Assembly (NCBI GenBank): GCA_030831605.1
Contig: JAURKU010000033.1
Location: 1-37,620 of the forward strand
Source of the DNA: Rhodoluna sp.
GTDB lineage: Bacteria; Actinomycetota; Actinomycetes; Actinomycetales; Microbacteriaceae
Direction: 5' to 3'
Length of the DNA: 37,620 nucleotides
Both the position numbers and the translations under genes were made by a program. The notes below the pieces were generated by a model, which made no database searches, was not told the DNA's origin, and saw only the letters and a program-made list of their open reading frames with translations. Shown piece after piece: positions 7,567-15,535 of this stretch; within the stretch, counting starts at the first letter, position 1, and each line of letters starts with the position of its first letter.

Positions 7567-7815
7567 ATGTCAAATGAATTCGACCTGGATGTCAATTTCG
7601 AAGATGCTGAGCCAGATCTATCTAGCTTTAGCAAAGAGCAGTTAGCGGCAGAAATAAAGAAATTACCAGAAGCGATTTCCAAGGTTGCTTACGGCCTAAT
7701 CATTGAAGAGCGCACGATGAGTGATGTTTCCCAGGAACTAGGCATTAGGCAGGCAGAACTTGTTACTAGGCTTCACCGCGCCAAGCAGATTATTGCTTCT
7801 AATCTTTCCCAGTAA
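7567..7815 (+). CDS. Small stand-alone sigma-70 region 4-like protein
   Basis: An 82-residue protein with an acidic N-terminus (about 1-25) followed by a segment resembling sigma-70 region 4: LPEAISKVAYGLIIEERTMSDVSQELGIR and RLHRAKQIIASNL. This follows the usual LP..R.v..L......s..EIA..LGis...V..RLhRAr pattern, with the helix-turn-helix near 50-75. Region 2, needed to bind core polymerase and open the -10, is absent. AGGAG lies between the reductase stop and this ATG, so it is the last gene of the catabolic operon. It overlaps the convergent DUF6421-like gene by 17 bases. It may be a DNA-binding or sigma-accessory regulator, or only a structural resemblance; no function is established. Confidence 0.75.
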   Translation: MSNEFDLDVNFEDAEPDLSSFSKEQLAAEIKKLPEAISKVAYGLIIEERTMSDVSQELGIRQAELVTRLHRAKQIIASNLSQ

Positions 7816-9193
7816 TACCAATGGTGGATTGAATTACCGGCGACATCTTTTTGATCAGCGCCTCATAAAACATCGATAGCGGGAACTCATCATCCAGAAT
7901 CTGATCGGTAAGTTCACCGGTAGTTCCATTTAGTGGAATTTCTCGCTTAACCCACTTTGAAGCTTGATGTGGGGCTAATACTTCACTGACCAGGTCATAT
8001 GCTGCCAACCAGTGCACAACCTTAGGTCGATCAATTGAGCGCCAGTAAAGTTCGTTGATTTTATCTGAAAGTGAAACTACCGCATCAGGTAGCTCATCCC
8101 AATCAATTGCTAGTTGAGTGTCTGTCCAGTGCAGAACTTTTTGCTGATGCAGATAGGCAAATAAAAGTTGCCCGGCAACTGAATCGTAGTTTCGCTTTCT
8201 GTTACCAGATAGCGGGAAGCGGAATATTCGATCAAAGAGAACTGCGTATTGAACTAGCTGTGCATATTTTCGAGTTTCATCGTCGGTATCTTTTGCTCGA
8301 ACTAGTTTTACCGATTCTCTAAACGCGGTCAGGTCACAGCGTAGCTCTTCAAGGCCGTATAGGTAGAAAGGCATGCGCTGTTTGATCATGAATGGGTCAA
8401 ACGGCAGATCACCACGCATATGTGTGCGATCGTGAATCAGATCCCACATCACAAAAGTCTGCTCAGCAAGTTTCTGATCAGCTAGTAATTCCTTAGCTCC
8501 GGTTGGAAGGTCTAAGTGAGTAATCTCAGCAGCCGCTTTGACTACTCTTCGGTAGCGAGCGGCCTCACGGTCAGCAAAAATTCCACCCCAGCTAAACGGT
8601 GGTAACTCAGCCTTGGTGCCCTCTGGAGAACCAGCAGGAACGCGAGGTGTTACTGCTACTGATTCTGGAAATATAACTGCCGAGTTGGTTACGTATCCCG
8701 GAGTGAAGTCAATAAACCGCACTGGAACAAATGCTGGGTTGGTGTAGTCATCTGCTTCTAGCCTTGAGACAAATTCAGGCCAGATCACCTCAAACAGCAC
8801 TGCTTCGACAAAACGGTCGGTGGAACCGTTCTGGGTATACATCGGGAAAACCACAAGATGAGCTAGCCCATCTATTCTGTTTCGCTCTGGATGGAAGGCA
8901 GATAAAGAGTCATAGAAATCTGGAACTCCGAAACCTGAATCTGACCAACGGTCAAAATCATCAGCACAAGCCAGTAGGTACTCGCTGTCATGCTCAATGC
9001 GCTTGGCGAGCTCTCTTAGCGAACCAGATATACCCGAAACAGAAATAGCGCAGATTCTATGTACTGATTTTTCTGGGATTGATCCGTCGTGGATTTGGTG
9101 TCCTCGGAGGGTAAGGGCAGCGGACTTGATAACTTCCCACTCTTGAGATTGGGCAAGATCTTTAGCTGAAATAGCAGAGTTAATCGAACTCAT
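7799..9193 (-). CDS. Conserved protein of unknown function, DUF6421-like
   Basis: A 464-residue soluble protein without signal peptide or membrane segment. I recognise it as resembling the actinobacterial DUF6421 family, from memory only. The start at 9193 is chosen over an ATG six codons upstream because AAGGAGG lies 5 bases before it. Two segments look functional: HDRTH at 254-258 and EELRCD at 282-287, spaced as metal ligands might be, within a strongly patterned stretch (GDLPFDPFMIKQRMPF). The long N-terminal region has many aromatic and Pro residues. It lies downstream of pckG on the same strand, 101 bases away. No reaction can be assigned. Confidence 0.7.
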   Translation of the reverse strand: MSSINSAISAKDLAQSQEWEVIKSAALTLRGHQIHDGSIPEKSVHRICAISVSGISGSLRELAKRIEHDSEYLLACADDFDRWSDSGFGVPDFYDSLSAFHPERNRIDGLAHLVVFPMYTQNGSTDRFVEAVLFEVIWPEFVSRLEADDYTNPAFVPVRFIDFTPGYVTNSAVIFPESVAVTPRVPAGSPEGTKAELPPFSWGGIFADREAARYRRVVKAAAEITHLDLPTGAKELLADQKLAEQTFVMWDLIHDRTHMRGDLPFDPFMIKQRMPFYLYGLEELRCDLTAFRESVKLVRAKDTDDETRKYAQLVQYAVLFDRIFRFPLSGNRKRNYDSVAGQLLFAYLHQQKVLHWTDTQLAIDWDELPDAVVSLSDKINELYWRSIDRPKVVHWLAAYDLVSEVLAPHQASKWVKREIPLNGTTGELTDQILDDEFPLSMFYEALIKKMSPVIQSTIGITGKD

Positions 9194-9294
9194 GCAAACC
9201 TCCTTGTTCACTACAACAAACTAAGTCTAGCAAATGGTGGATAGGCGCAGAAAGGCCTATTCCGGGAACTATCACTTAGTTTGGAGTCGAAAAG

Positions 9295-11085
9295 TTAGTT
9301 TTTATCAAAAAACGCTAAACGCTTCTCTAATTCGATTGCAAGTTCTTCGGGTAAATGATCACCAAATTTGCCAAGGTATTCCTGAACCGCTTCCAATTCT
9401 TTACCAACCTCGCTCTTGCTCCAATGCAACAAATAAGCTTCGTCTTCTTCGGAGAGGTTCAATTCGGCAATTCCTAGATCAGCTAAGAGTGGTAACCCGC
9501 CAAGCGGAGTTCGTTTGATTTCGACTTGCCCCTCTACTCTTCCAACAATCCACTTCAGCGCTCTTGCGTTTTCTGAAAAACCAGGCCAGACGAACTTGCT
9601 CTCAGAGTTTTTTAGGAACCAGTTGACCCTAAAGATTTTTGGCAGTTTTAGATCTTTATCACTAAACCCAAGCCAATGACCCCAATAATCAGCCATGTTA
9701 TAGCCGCAGAACGGAAGCATCGCGAATGGGTCGCGCCTGAGCTCGCCAACCGTGCCTTCGGCTGCAGCTGTTTGCTCGCTTGCCATGCTCGCTCCCATGA
9801 AGACACCGTGCGACCAGGATTCGCTTTCTGTGATTAGCGGGATGCCGGAACTTCTTCTGCCGCCAAAAATAATTGCATCAAGTTCAAAACCTTCTGGATC
9901 GTCCCAATCGGCTGCAATAGTTGGGCAGTTCCTAGCAGGTGAGGTAAAGCGCGCATTTGGGTGGGCAGCAGGCAAAGCTCGACCTGCTTGATACTTCTCA
10001 CCTCGCCAATCGGTTAACCCTTCAGGGATTTCTCTAGTCATTCCCTCCCACCAGACATCGCCATCGCTGGTCATGGCTACGTTAGTGAAGAGAGTTTCCT
10101 TGGCAAGCATTTGCATAGCAACAGGGTTTGATTTCTCACTTGTTCCAGGAGCCACTCCAAAGAAGCCGTTCTCAGGATTTATAGCTCGAAGTCGACCATT
10201 GGCGTTTGGCGATATCCATGCGATGTCATCACCGATTGTTTCAACTTTCCAACCATCAAGTGAAGGCTTAAGCATAGCCAGGTTGGTTTTCCCACAGGCC
10301 GATGGGAAGGCAGCACTGATGTGATACCTCTTTCCCTCTGGGCTAATCAGGCGCATGATCAGCATGTGCTCGGCCAACCATCCTTCTTTTCGGGCAAGGT
10401 GTGAACCAATACGAAGCGACATACACTTCTTACCCAACAGTGCATTTCCTCCGTAACCAGATCCAAAAGACCAAACCTCCAGAGTCTCTGGGAAGTGCGA
10501 AATGTATTTTTCTTTATTACAGGGCCAGGTGGCGTCGCTATTGGGAGCACCGACTGAGTGGATAGTAGCGACCCAACCGTTTCCGTTTCTGATTCGATTA
10601 AATACTTCTGGTAATACTCGAGTCATGATGTGCATATTCACGACAACGTATTCGCTATCGGTAATCTCTACCCCATAACGAGCTAGCGGTGAATCTATCG
10701 GCCCCATGCTAAATGGAATGACATACATAGTCCTGCCCTGCATTGCCCCTTCGAACAATTCCGCCATTAAGGACTTCATTTGATCAGGGGCCATCCATGG
10801 GTTAGTGGGGCCAGCGTCTTCTCTATTTGCAGAGCAGATAAATGTTCGCTCTTCAACTCGGGCAACGTCGCTGGGATCTGTCCTGGCCAAATAGGAATCA
10901 GGCCGTTTTTCTTGATTTAGTTTGATTAGTGTGCCCTTGGCAACTAAATCTGCAATTAGAGAGTCGTATTCTTTTTGGCTTCCATCGCACCAGATAACAC
11001 GATCTGCTTTGGTGTGCTCGGCGACTAGACGAACCCACTCGTCAAGGCCTATCTGCTGCGGCGAGACACTTTTGATGTCGTTCAA
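9295..11085 (-). CDS. pckG: Phosphoenolpyruvate carboxykinase (GTP)
   Basis: A 596-residue enzyme converting oxaloacetate and GTP to PEP, CO2 and GDP, the entry step of gluconeogenesis. The kinase P-loop is PSACGKTNLA (261-270), with the hyper-reactive Cys of GTP-type enzymes at 264. Further signatures are PNARFTSPARNCP, DAIIFGGRR and the guanine-site region FCGYNMADYWGHWL. The length fits the roughly 600-residue GTP family, distinct from ATP PEPCKs. It appears to start at TTG 11085, with AAAGG upstream; a nearby ATG at 11101 is out of frame. The gap to tRNA-Thr contains a possible -10 (TATAAC) but no convincing -35. Confidence 0.97.
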   Translation of the reverse strand: MNDIKSVSPQQIGLDEWVRLVAEHTKADRVIWCDGSQKEYDSLIADLVAKGTLIKLNQEKRPDSYLARTDPSDVARVEERTFICSANREDAGPTNPWMAPDQMKSLMAELFEGAMQGRTMYVIPFSMGPIDSPLARYGVEITDSEYVVVNMHIMTRVLPEVFNRIRNGNGWVATIHSVGAPNSDATWPCNKEKYISHFPETLEVWSFGSGYGGNALLGKKCMSLRIGSHLARKEGWLAEHMLIMRLISPEGKRYHISAAFPSACGKTNLAMLKPSLDGWKVETIGDDIAWISPNANGRLRAINPENGFFGVAPGTSEKSNPVAMQMLAKETLFTNVAMTSDGDVWWEGMTREIPEGLTDWRGEKYQAGRALPAAHPNARFTSPARNCPTIAADWDDPEGFELDAIIFGGRRSSGIPLITESESWSHGVFMGASMASEQTAAAEGTVGELRRDPFAMLPFCGYNMADYWGHWLGFSDKDLKLPKIFRVNWFLKNSESKFVWPGFSENARALKWIVGRVEGQVEIKRTPLGGLPLLADLGIAELNLSEEDEAYLLHWSKSEVGKELEAVQEYLGKFGDHLPEELAIELEKRLAFFDKN

Positions 11086-11182
11086 CCTGACTACCTTTCA
11101 TCGTTGAAAGATGCCTGCTGGTTATAGGCTACCGCTCCCAGAGACGGGCTTTTGGTTGGCTTGCCCAAAAACCTATAAATGG

Positions 11183-11255
11183 AGCCACCCAGGAGAATCG
11201 AACTCCTGACCTGCTCTTTACGAGGGAGCTGCTCTACCGACTGAGCTAGGGTGGC
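11183..11255 (-). tRNA. tRNA-Thr (anticodon CGT)
   Basis: Reading the minus strand, the acceptor stem GCCACCC/GGGTGGC, D arm GCTC-AGTCGGTA-GAGC, anticodon loop CTCGTAA (anticodon CGT, reading ACG) and T arm AGGAG-TTCGATT-CTCCT form a full 73-base cloverleaf. CCA is not encoded. The last anticodon-stem pair is a C-A mismatch next to the loop. It starts only about 20 bases after the MpaB-like gene, with no obvious terminator between, so co-transcription with the array upstream is possible. Confidence 0.97.
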
Positions 11256-11275
11256 GATTTTTAGTGCACTTAAGT

Positions 11276-12190
11276 CTAATTCTTAGACAGAATGCCGACT
11301 CTTTTCAGGCGATCTAAGGCCCCTTGTTCTATCGGTGAATCAGGCCCAATAATCCACCTAATCAACCTCAGACTAAATCGAGTGCCGGGTCTAATCAACC
11401 AGCGCGGCGCAGATCTTAGATTCAATAGTTTTCGCTCTGCTTCCGACAAACTGGCCACCGCTGCCGCAAAAAGTAGTCGATAGATCCCTGCCGTCCACCA
11501 CGGTAATCCCGGCTTTTTTATAAAAGCGATTACTTCTTTAGTTTTTTCATCTACACGCAATGCGTTATTGGTGATGTATGAGTTTATGAGCTTATCTAGC
11601 TCAGCTTTAGTTTTAGGTGTGTTTTCTAAACCCAAATCCTTTACAGATCTCGCCCATTGACTAACATAAGCATCTTCGCCGCCTGGGATTTCTCTAGTGG
11701 CATAAAGCTGATGACAAACCAGAAAACTTTCGGTGAAAGCGATATGAACCCAAAGCAACAGATCCTGATCGGCAGCTTGGTAGTTTCGCTGGCTTCCATC
11801 TGATAGCGTGAACTTTCCACTGACCCGCTCGTGCAGGCGATTAACTCGTTTAGCCTCGTTGGCTGCAGCTTCAAAAGATCCAAAGGTGGTTACTGTGAGC
11901 CAGCGGATGGTGCCAGCAAGTCTGCCTAACGCATCTGCCTGATACCTAGAATGTCCCGTTACACCAGCAACCGCACCTGGGTGGAGAGCTTGAACAAGTA
12001 GCGCTCTGATGCCTCCAACTAAAGTTCCAAAATCACGGTGAACCACCCAAGGTGCATCGGTCGGAAGGAATAAACCACCGGTGTCGCCTGAAGCGATTAC
12101 CTCAAGCCAAGGCGGGGTACCGCTGGGTTCATTAGAAAGCAACGAGCGAAACTTCTTGGAGAAAAACTCCTGGACACGATTATTTCTCAT
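11276..12190 (-). CDS. MpaB/Lcp-type oxygenase family protein (DUF2236)
   Basis: A 304-residue protein of the family that includes the rubber oxygenase Lcp (heme b) and fungal MpaB. Recognisable segments are WVVHRDFGTLVGGIRALLVQALHPGAVAGV (about 48-77), RLAGTIRWLTVTTFG, the LHERVSG motif with H120, and LLLWVHIAFTESFL with H149. These conserved His and Arg residues are expected to contribute to heme or catalysis. Actinobacterial members are widespread, mostly with unknown substrates. It begins 3 bases after the stop of the TAP-like hydrolase and is the last protein gene of a long minus-strand array. No strong ribosome-binding site is visible, consistent with coupling. Confidence 0.85.
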   Translation of the reverse strand: MRNNRVQEFFSKKFRSLLSNEPSGTPPWLEVIASGDTGGLFLPTDAPWVVHRDFGTLVGGIRALLVQALHPGAVAGVTGHSRYQADALGRLAGTIRWLTVTTFGSFEAAANEAKRVNRLHERVSGKFTLSDGSQRNYQAADQDLLLWVHIAFTESFLVCHQLYATREIPGGEDAYVSQWARSVKDLGLENTPKTKAELDKLINSYITNNALRVDEKTKEVIAFIKKPGLPWWTAGIYRLLFAAAVASLSEAERKLLNLRSAPRWLIRPGTRFSLRLIRWIIGPDSPIEQGALDRLKRVGILSKN

Positions 12191-12193
12191 CAG

Positions 12194-13765
12194 CTAATTA
12201 CAGGTCTTTGCATTGCCGACCAATTTGCCGTCGATAAGGAAATCATCCACCACATCGGCAACGCAGGTATTTGAAGACTCGTATGCGGTATGCCCCTCGC
12301 CTTTGAATGTCAGCAGGTAGGCATCAGCTAAAACATTTTCGGCGAAATTCTTGGCTTGAGAATAAGGCGTAGCTGGATCGTTGGTGGTACCGATAACCAG
12401 CATTGTCGGTGCACCTTTTGCCGAGTAATCTGCTGGTAACGGTTTTACCGGGTAAGGCCAGCCGTGACAACTCAAGCCGCCATACTGCCAATATCTTCCA
12501 AATATGGGACTAATCGCCAAAGCTTTTTTGTTTTGAGCCAGCATCTGTGCTTCAACTTCCGATTCTCTTGAATCAAGGCAGGTGATTGCGCGGAATGCCT
12601 CGTTAATGTTGCTGGTGAATTCTTGATTATCACTGTCATAGGTGTAGTAAGAATCGGCCAAAAGTAAGAAAATCCTGCCATCTCGATCAGAACTGAAAAA
12701 TTCGGTGAAGGCCTGATTTAGATAAGTCCAGGAGGTCTCGGCATATAAAGCCGCAATAATTCCGGTAAAGCCTGCGTAAAGACTAAGTTCCCTACCTTCA
12801 GTGGTAGGTATCGAACCATTTTCTAGTTTTCCTAAAAAGTCCTTACCGATTTTTTGCATAGCCTGGTTCACGGTCAACCCAGCAAATGGGCAGTCCGCCT
12901 CATTTTCAATACAGTCCGATAGGTAGGCTTCCATGGCAGAGGTAAAACCGCGCAACTGGTTTAGCGAATCCTCTTCAGCAGAAGTGGTTGGATCAACAAC
13001 ACCGTCCAGGACAAATCTGCCCACCCGATCAGGATACAAAACCGCATAGGTCGCACCCAACAGAGTCCCGTATGAATAACCGAGGTAATTTAGCTCTTTC
13101 ATTCCTAGCACTGCACGGATTACATCCATGTCTCTAGCTGCCGAAGCAGTGTCCAGATTGGCTAATAATGCGCCGGTATTTTTCTCACAGGCATCGGCAA
13201 ATTTCTGGAACTGGGTTTTACTATATTGCAGATCCTCGGCTGAGAGATAGTCATACGGCGATGGGCTATAGAGAAAATCTCTCAGGGCTTTAGTCGAAAG
13301 ACATTTGACAGCAGTACTCTTACCAACACCTCGTGGGTCGAAGCCAACTATGTTGTATTCACCTCGCAGTCGATCGGTGCCAGTTGAATCAATATATTCC
13401 GTGACCCAGTCTCTACCGCTACTTCCTGGACCGCCTGGATTCATCAGCAGATAAGGCGCGCTCTTCGGGTCCTCAGCTGGATTAATGGCAACGGCAATCT
13501 CAATGCTTCCGGCTGTTGGATTTGACCAGTCCAACGGAACGTCAATTTCACCGCAGCGGGCACTCGGGTTGACCCCCTCGCAGTCTCTCCAGAGTGGTTT
13601 TTGGGTGTAGTAAGAAACCAGGTCTTCCGCCACATCCTCTTCCTCGGCTGGCTCTGGTGTAAAACTAACGTTTGATTTAGGAAGCTCTTGATAAACCAAG
13701 ATGCCAAAAGATAACAGTCCAGCCAAAATGCTAAGACTTAGCACAATCGTGTTTTTCCTAGCCAT
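12194..13765 (-). CDS. Secreted alpha/beta hydrolase with TAP-like C-terminal domain
   Basis: A 523-residue exported hydrolase of the tripeptidyl-aminopeptidase-like family. The N-terminus has a hydrophobic segment (about 7-25) after a short basic start, giving a signal peptide or anchor, followed by an acidic Pro/Glu-rich linker (33-48). The oxyanion region is MNPGGPGSSG (108-117), the nucleophile S231 is in GYSYG, an Asp lies in the late GTTNDPATPY segment, and the His is in GEGHTAY near the C-terminus. Several cysteines suggest extracellular disulfides. It probably acts on extracellular peptides or esters. Its ATG overlaps the holB stop by one base (TGATG). The substrate is unknown. Confidence 0.88.
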   Translation of the reverse strand: MARKNTIVLSLSILAGLLSFGILVYQELPKSNVSFTPEPAEEEDVAEDLVSYYTQKPLWRDCEGVNPSARCGEIDVPLDWSNPTAGSIEIAVAINPAEDPKSAPYLLMNPGGPGSSGRDWVTEYIDSTGTDRLRGEYNIVGFDPRGVGKSTAVKCLSTKALRDFLYSPSPYDYLSAEDLQYSKTQFQKFADACEKNTGALLANLDTASAARDMDVIRAVLGMKELNYLGYSYGTLLGATYAVLYPDRVGRFVLDGVVDPTTSAEEDSLNQLRGFTSAMEAYLSDCIENEADCPFAGLTVNQAMQKIGKDFLGKLENGSIPTTEGRELSLYAGFTGIIAALYAETSWTYLNQAFTEFFSSDRDGRIFLLLADSYYTYDSDNQEFTSNINEAFRAITCLDSRESEVEAQMLAQNKKALAISPIFGRYWQYGGLSCHGWPYPVKPLPADYSAKGAPTMLVIGTTNDPATPYSQAKNFAENVLADAYLLTFKGEGHTAYESSNTCVADVVDDFLIDGKLVGNAKTCN

Positions 13766-14913
13766 CAGGATTTTCTCCTTCGCAGCGTTACCGCAAGTGA
13801 ATCCAAAAGCAGCGTATCTTTGACATTTCTGTCCATCCGGTATCTCACCTGCTGAATCTTTTCAATCGCATGAATAGCCTGAGCCTGGCTAATATCTTTT
13901 GCCAGCGATCTTATTTCCCCATCCAAATCGGGGTTGATCAGCTTTTGACCCGAGCCCAGTTGAATTGCCAAGACATCGCGGTAGAGCCCCATTAGGTCAA
14001 CAAAAATTCTGTCCAGTCCATCACGCTTTGATCTGGTTGATCGCTTTTTTTGCGCATCCTCAAGCTTTTTTATCTGCGAGCGAATCGAGGGAGTCAGCTT
14101 AGTGTCTTCAGTAATACCCAAGCGAGCCATCATTTCAGCCCGCTCCTGTTCGTCAAGCTCTCCAGTTAGCTGCTGCCCATCACTCTCGGCAAGTTTTAGT
14201 AAAACCTCCGAGGCTGAAATAGCAGAAGGTAGGTCGGTGATTGCCAGCACAACCTCAAGCACTTTTGATCTTCGTTCACGGGCTTGAAGATTAGTTGCCA
14301 GTCTTCTTGCCATGCCGACATGGCTTTGCGCCTGCGCTGCTGAGGTTAACGCTAGGTTTTCTGAAACGGAGTATTTTTCGACAAGTAATCTTGCAACTTC
14401 TTCAACACTTGGCACTTTGAGCATGATGCGACGAACGCGAGAGCGAATTGTTGGCAGTAAATCGGATTCGCTTGGTGCGCAGAGCATCCAGATAGTTCCT
14501 CTAGGTGGTTCCTCCAGCGATTTCAAAAGCAGATTGCTGGTGCGCTCTGCCATACGATCGGCATCTTCAACAATCATGATTCGATAGTTAGCCAGTGCCG
14601 GCATCTGCTCTGACTTTTCAATAAACTCGCTTACTTCATCAATGCTGATTTGTACCCGCTCTGTGTTCAGAACCTGAACATCGGGATGATTTCCAACTCT
14701 GACCATCGAGCAAGCGTTGCATTCAGCGCAACCGCCGGCAGGACAAACCAGCGCAGCAGCGAAGGCAAAAGCCAATTCACTTCTGCCAGATCCCGGTGGG
14801 CCGGTGAAAAGCCAAGCATGATGAATCTGATTGGATTTTTCGATTTCACGCAAGAGCTCGGCGACAGCCTCAGGCTGTGAGATAACCTCTCGAAAAACTC
14901 TTGGAGCAACCAT
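13765..14913 (-). CDS. holB: DNA polymerase III delta' subunit
   Basis: A 382-residue clamp-loader AAA+ protein. The Walker A region is GPPGSGRS (38-45), with Arg in place of the ATP-binding Lys, consistent with the non-hydrolysing delta' role. A zinc module C57-C62-C65-C68 follows, then the LLKSLEEPP segment and a Sensor-1-like RSRVRRI region. Delta' joins tau/gamma and delta to load the sliding clamp. It lies 4 bases after tmk and is coupled to the downstream hydrolase. The tmk-holB pairing is common, and the topA-tmk-holB set matches actinobacterial synteny. Confidence 0.93.
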   Translation of the reverse strand: MVAPRVFREVISQPEAVAELLREIEKSNQIHHAWLFTGPPGSGRSELAFAFAAALVCPAGGCAECNACSMVRVGNHPDVQVLNTERVQISIDEVSEFIEKSEQMPALANYRIMIVEDADRMAERTSNLLLKSLEEPPRGTIWMLCAPSESDLLPTIRSRVRRIMLKVPSVEEVARLLVEKYSVSENLALTSAAQAQSHVGMARRLATNLQARERRSKVLEVVLAITDLPSAISASEVLLKLAESDGQQLTGELDEQERAEMMARLGITEDTKLTPSIRSQIKKLEDAQKKRSTRSKRDGLDRIFVDLMGLYRDVLAIQLGSGQKLINPDLDGEIRSLAKDISQAQAIHAIEKIQQVRYRMDRNVKDTLLLDSLAVTLRRRKS

Positions 14914-14917
14914 AAAT

Positions 14918-15535
14918 TTAGATTAGCCCCGAAACGCGAGTCCTAATAATCTCCTGCATTTGTTCAACATCGGCTGCTGCATCAACCACCAAGAAACGAT
15001 CTGGCTCAGCGCTAGCTAGCGACAGATAAGCCTGTCGAGCCCGCTCAAAAAACTCAATCTTCTCGCTCTCTAGGCGATCCGGTTCCGTACCCGTTTTATT
15101 TCGTCTGGATCTGGCGACATCGGCCGGAAGATCAAGTAGGACGGTTAGATCGGGTAGCAATCCACCTACTGCCCAGAGCGAGAGATTGCGCACCTCATCC
15201 ATAGACATTTCGCGACCAGCACCCTGATAGGCCACCGATGAATCAAAATAGCGATCGGTGATTACAATTTCGCCGCGTTCTAAAGCAGGTCTAATCTTGC
15301 TAGCCACGTGGTGAGCTCGATCAGCAGCAAATAGCGCTGCTTCTGCCCTAGGTGCTAATTCACCGCGGTGGTGTAAAAGAATTTTACGAATTTCAACCCC
15401 AACCTCGGTTCCGCCTGGCTCAAGTGTTCTAATCACCGTTTTACCAAGGCCTACTAAATACTTCTCCAGCAGATCGGCCTGTGTCGACTTACCGACACCG
15501 TCGATCCCCTCAAAAGAAATAAATAAGCCGCTCAA
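14918..15535 (-). CDS. tmk: Thymidylate kinase
   Basis: A 205-residue kinase phosphorylating dTMP to dTDP for DNA synthesis. The P-loop is FEGIDGVGKST (8-18), and the DR motif ITDRYFDSSVAYQG binds substrate; the LID region RRNKTGTEPDRLE follows. The length is typical. The start is TTG 15535, immediately after the topA stop (TAATTG), with AAAGG in the topA 3' end acting as ribosome-binding site. This gives a tight topA-tmk-holB operon. Confidence 0.96.
   Translation of the reverse strand: MSGLFISFEGIDGVGKSTQADLLEKYLVGLGKTVIRTLEPGGTEVGVEIRKILLHHRGELAPRAEAALFAADRAHHVASKIRPALERGEIVITDRYFDSSVAYQGAGREMSMDEVRNLSLWAVGGLLPDLTVLLDLPADVARSRRNKTGTEPDRLESEKIEFFERARQAYLSLASAEPDRFLVVDAAADVEQMQEIIRTRVSGLI

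Noticed and set aside
13765-14913. Arg instead of Lys in the holB Walker A as a sign of inactivation
   Set aside because: Delta' subunits normally do not hydrolyse ATP, so the change is ordinary.
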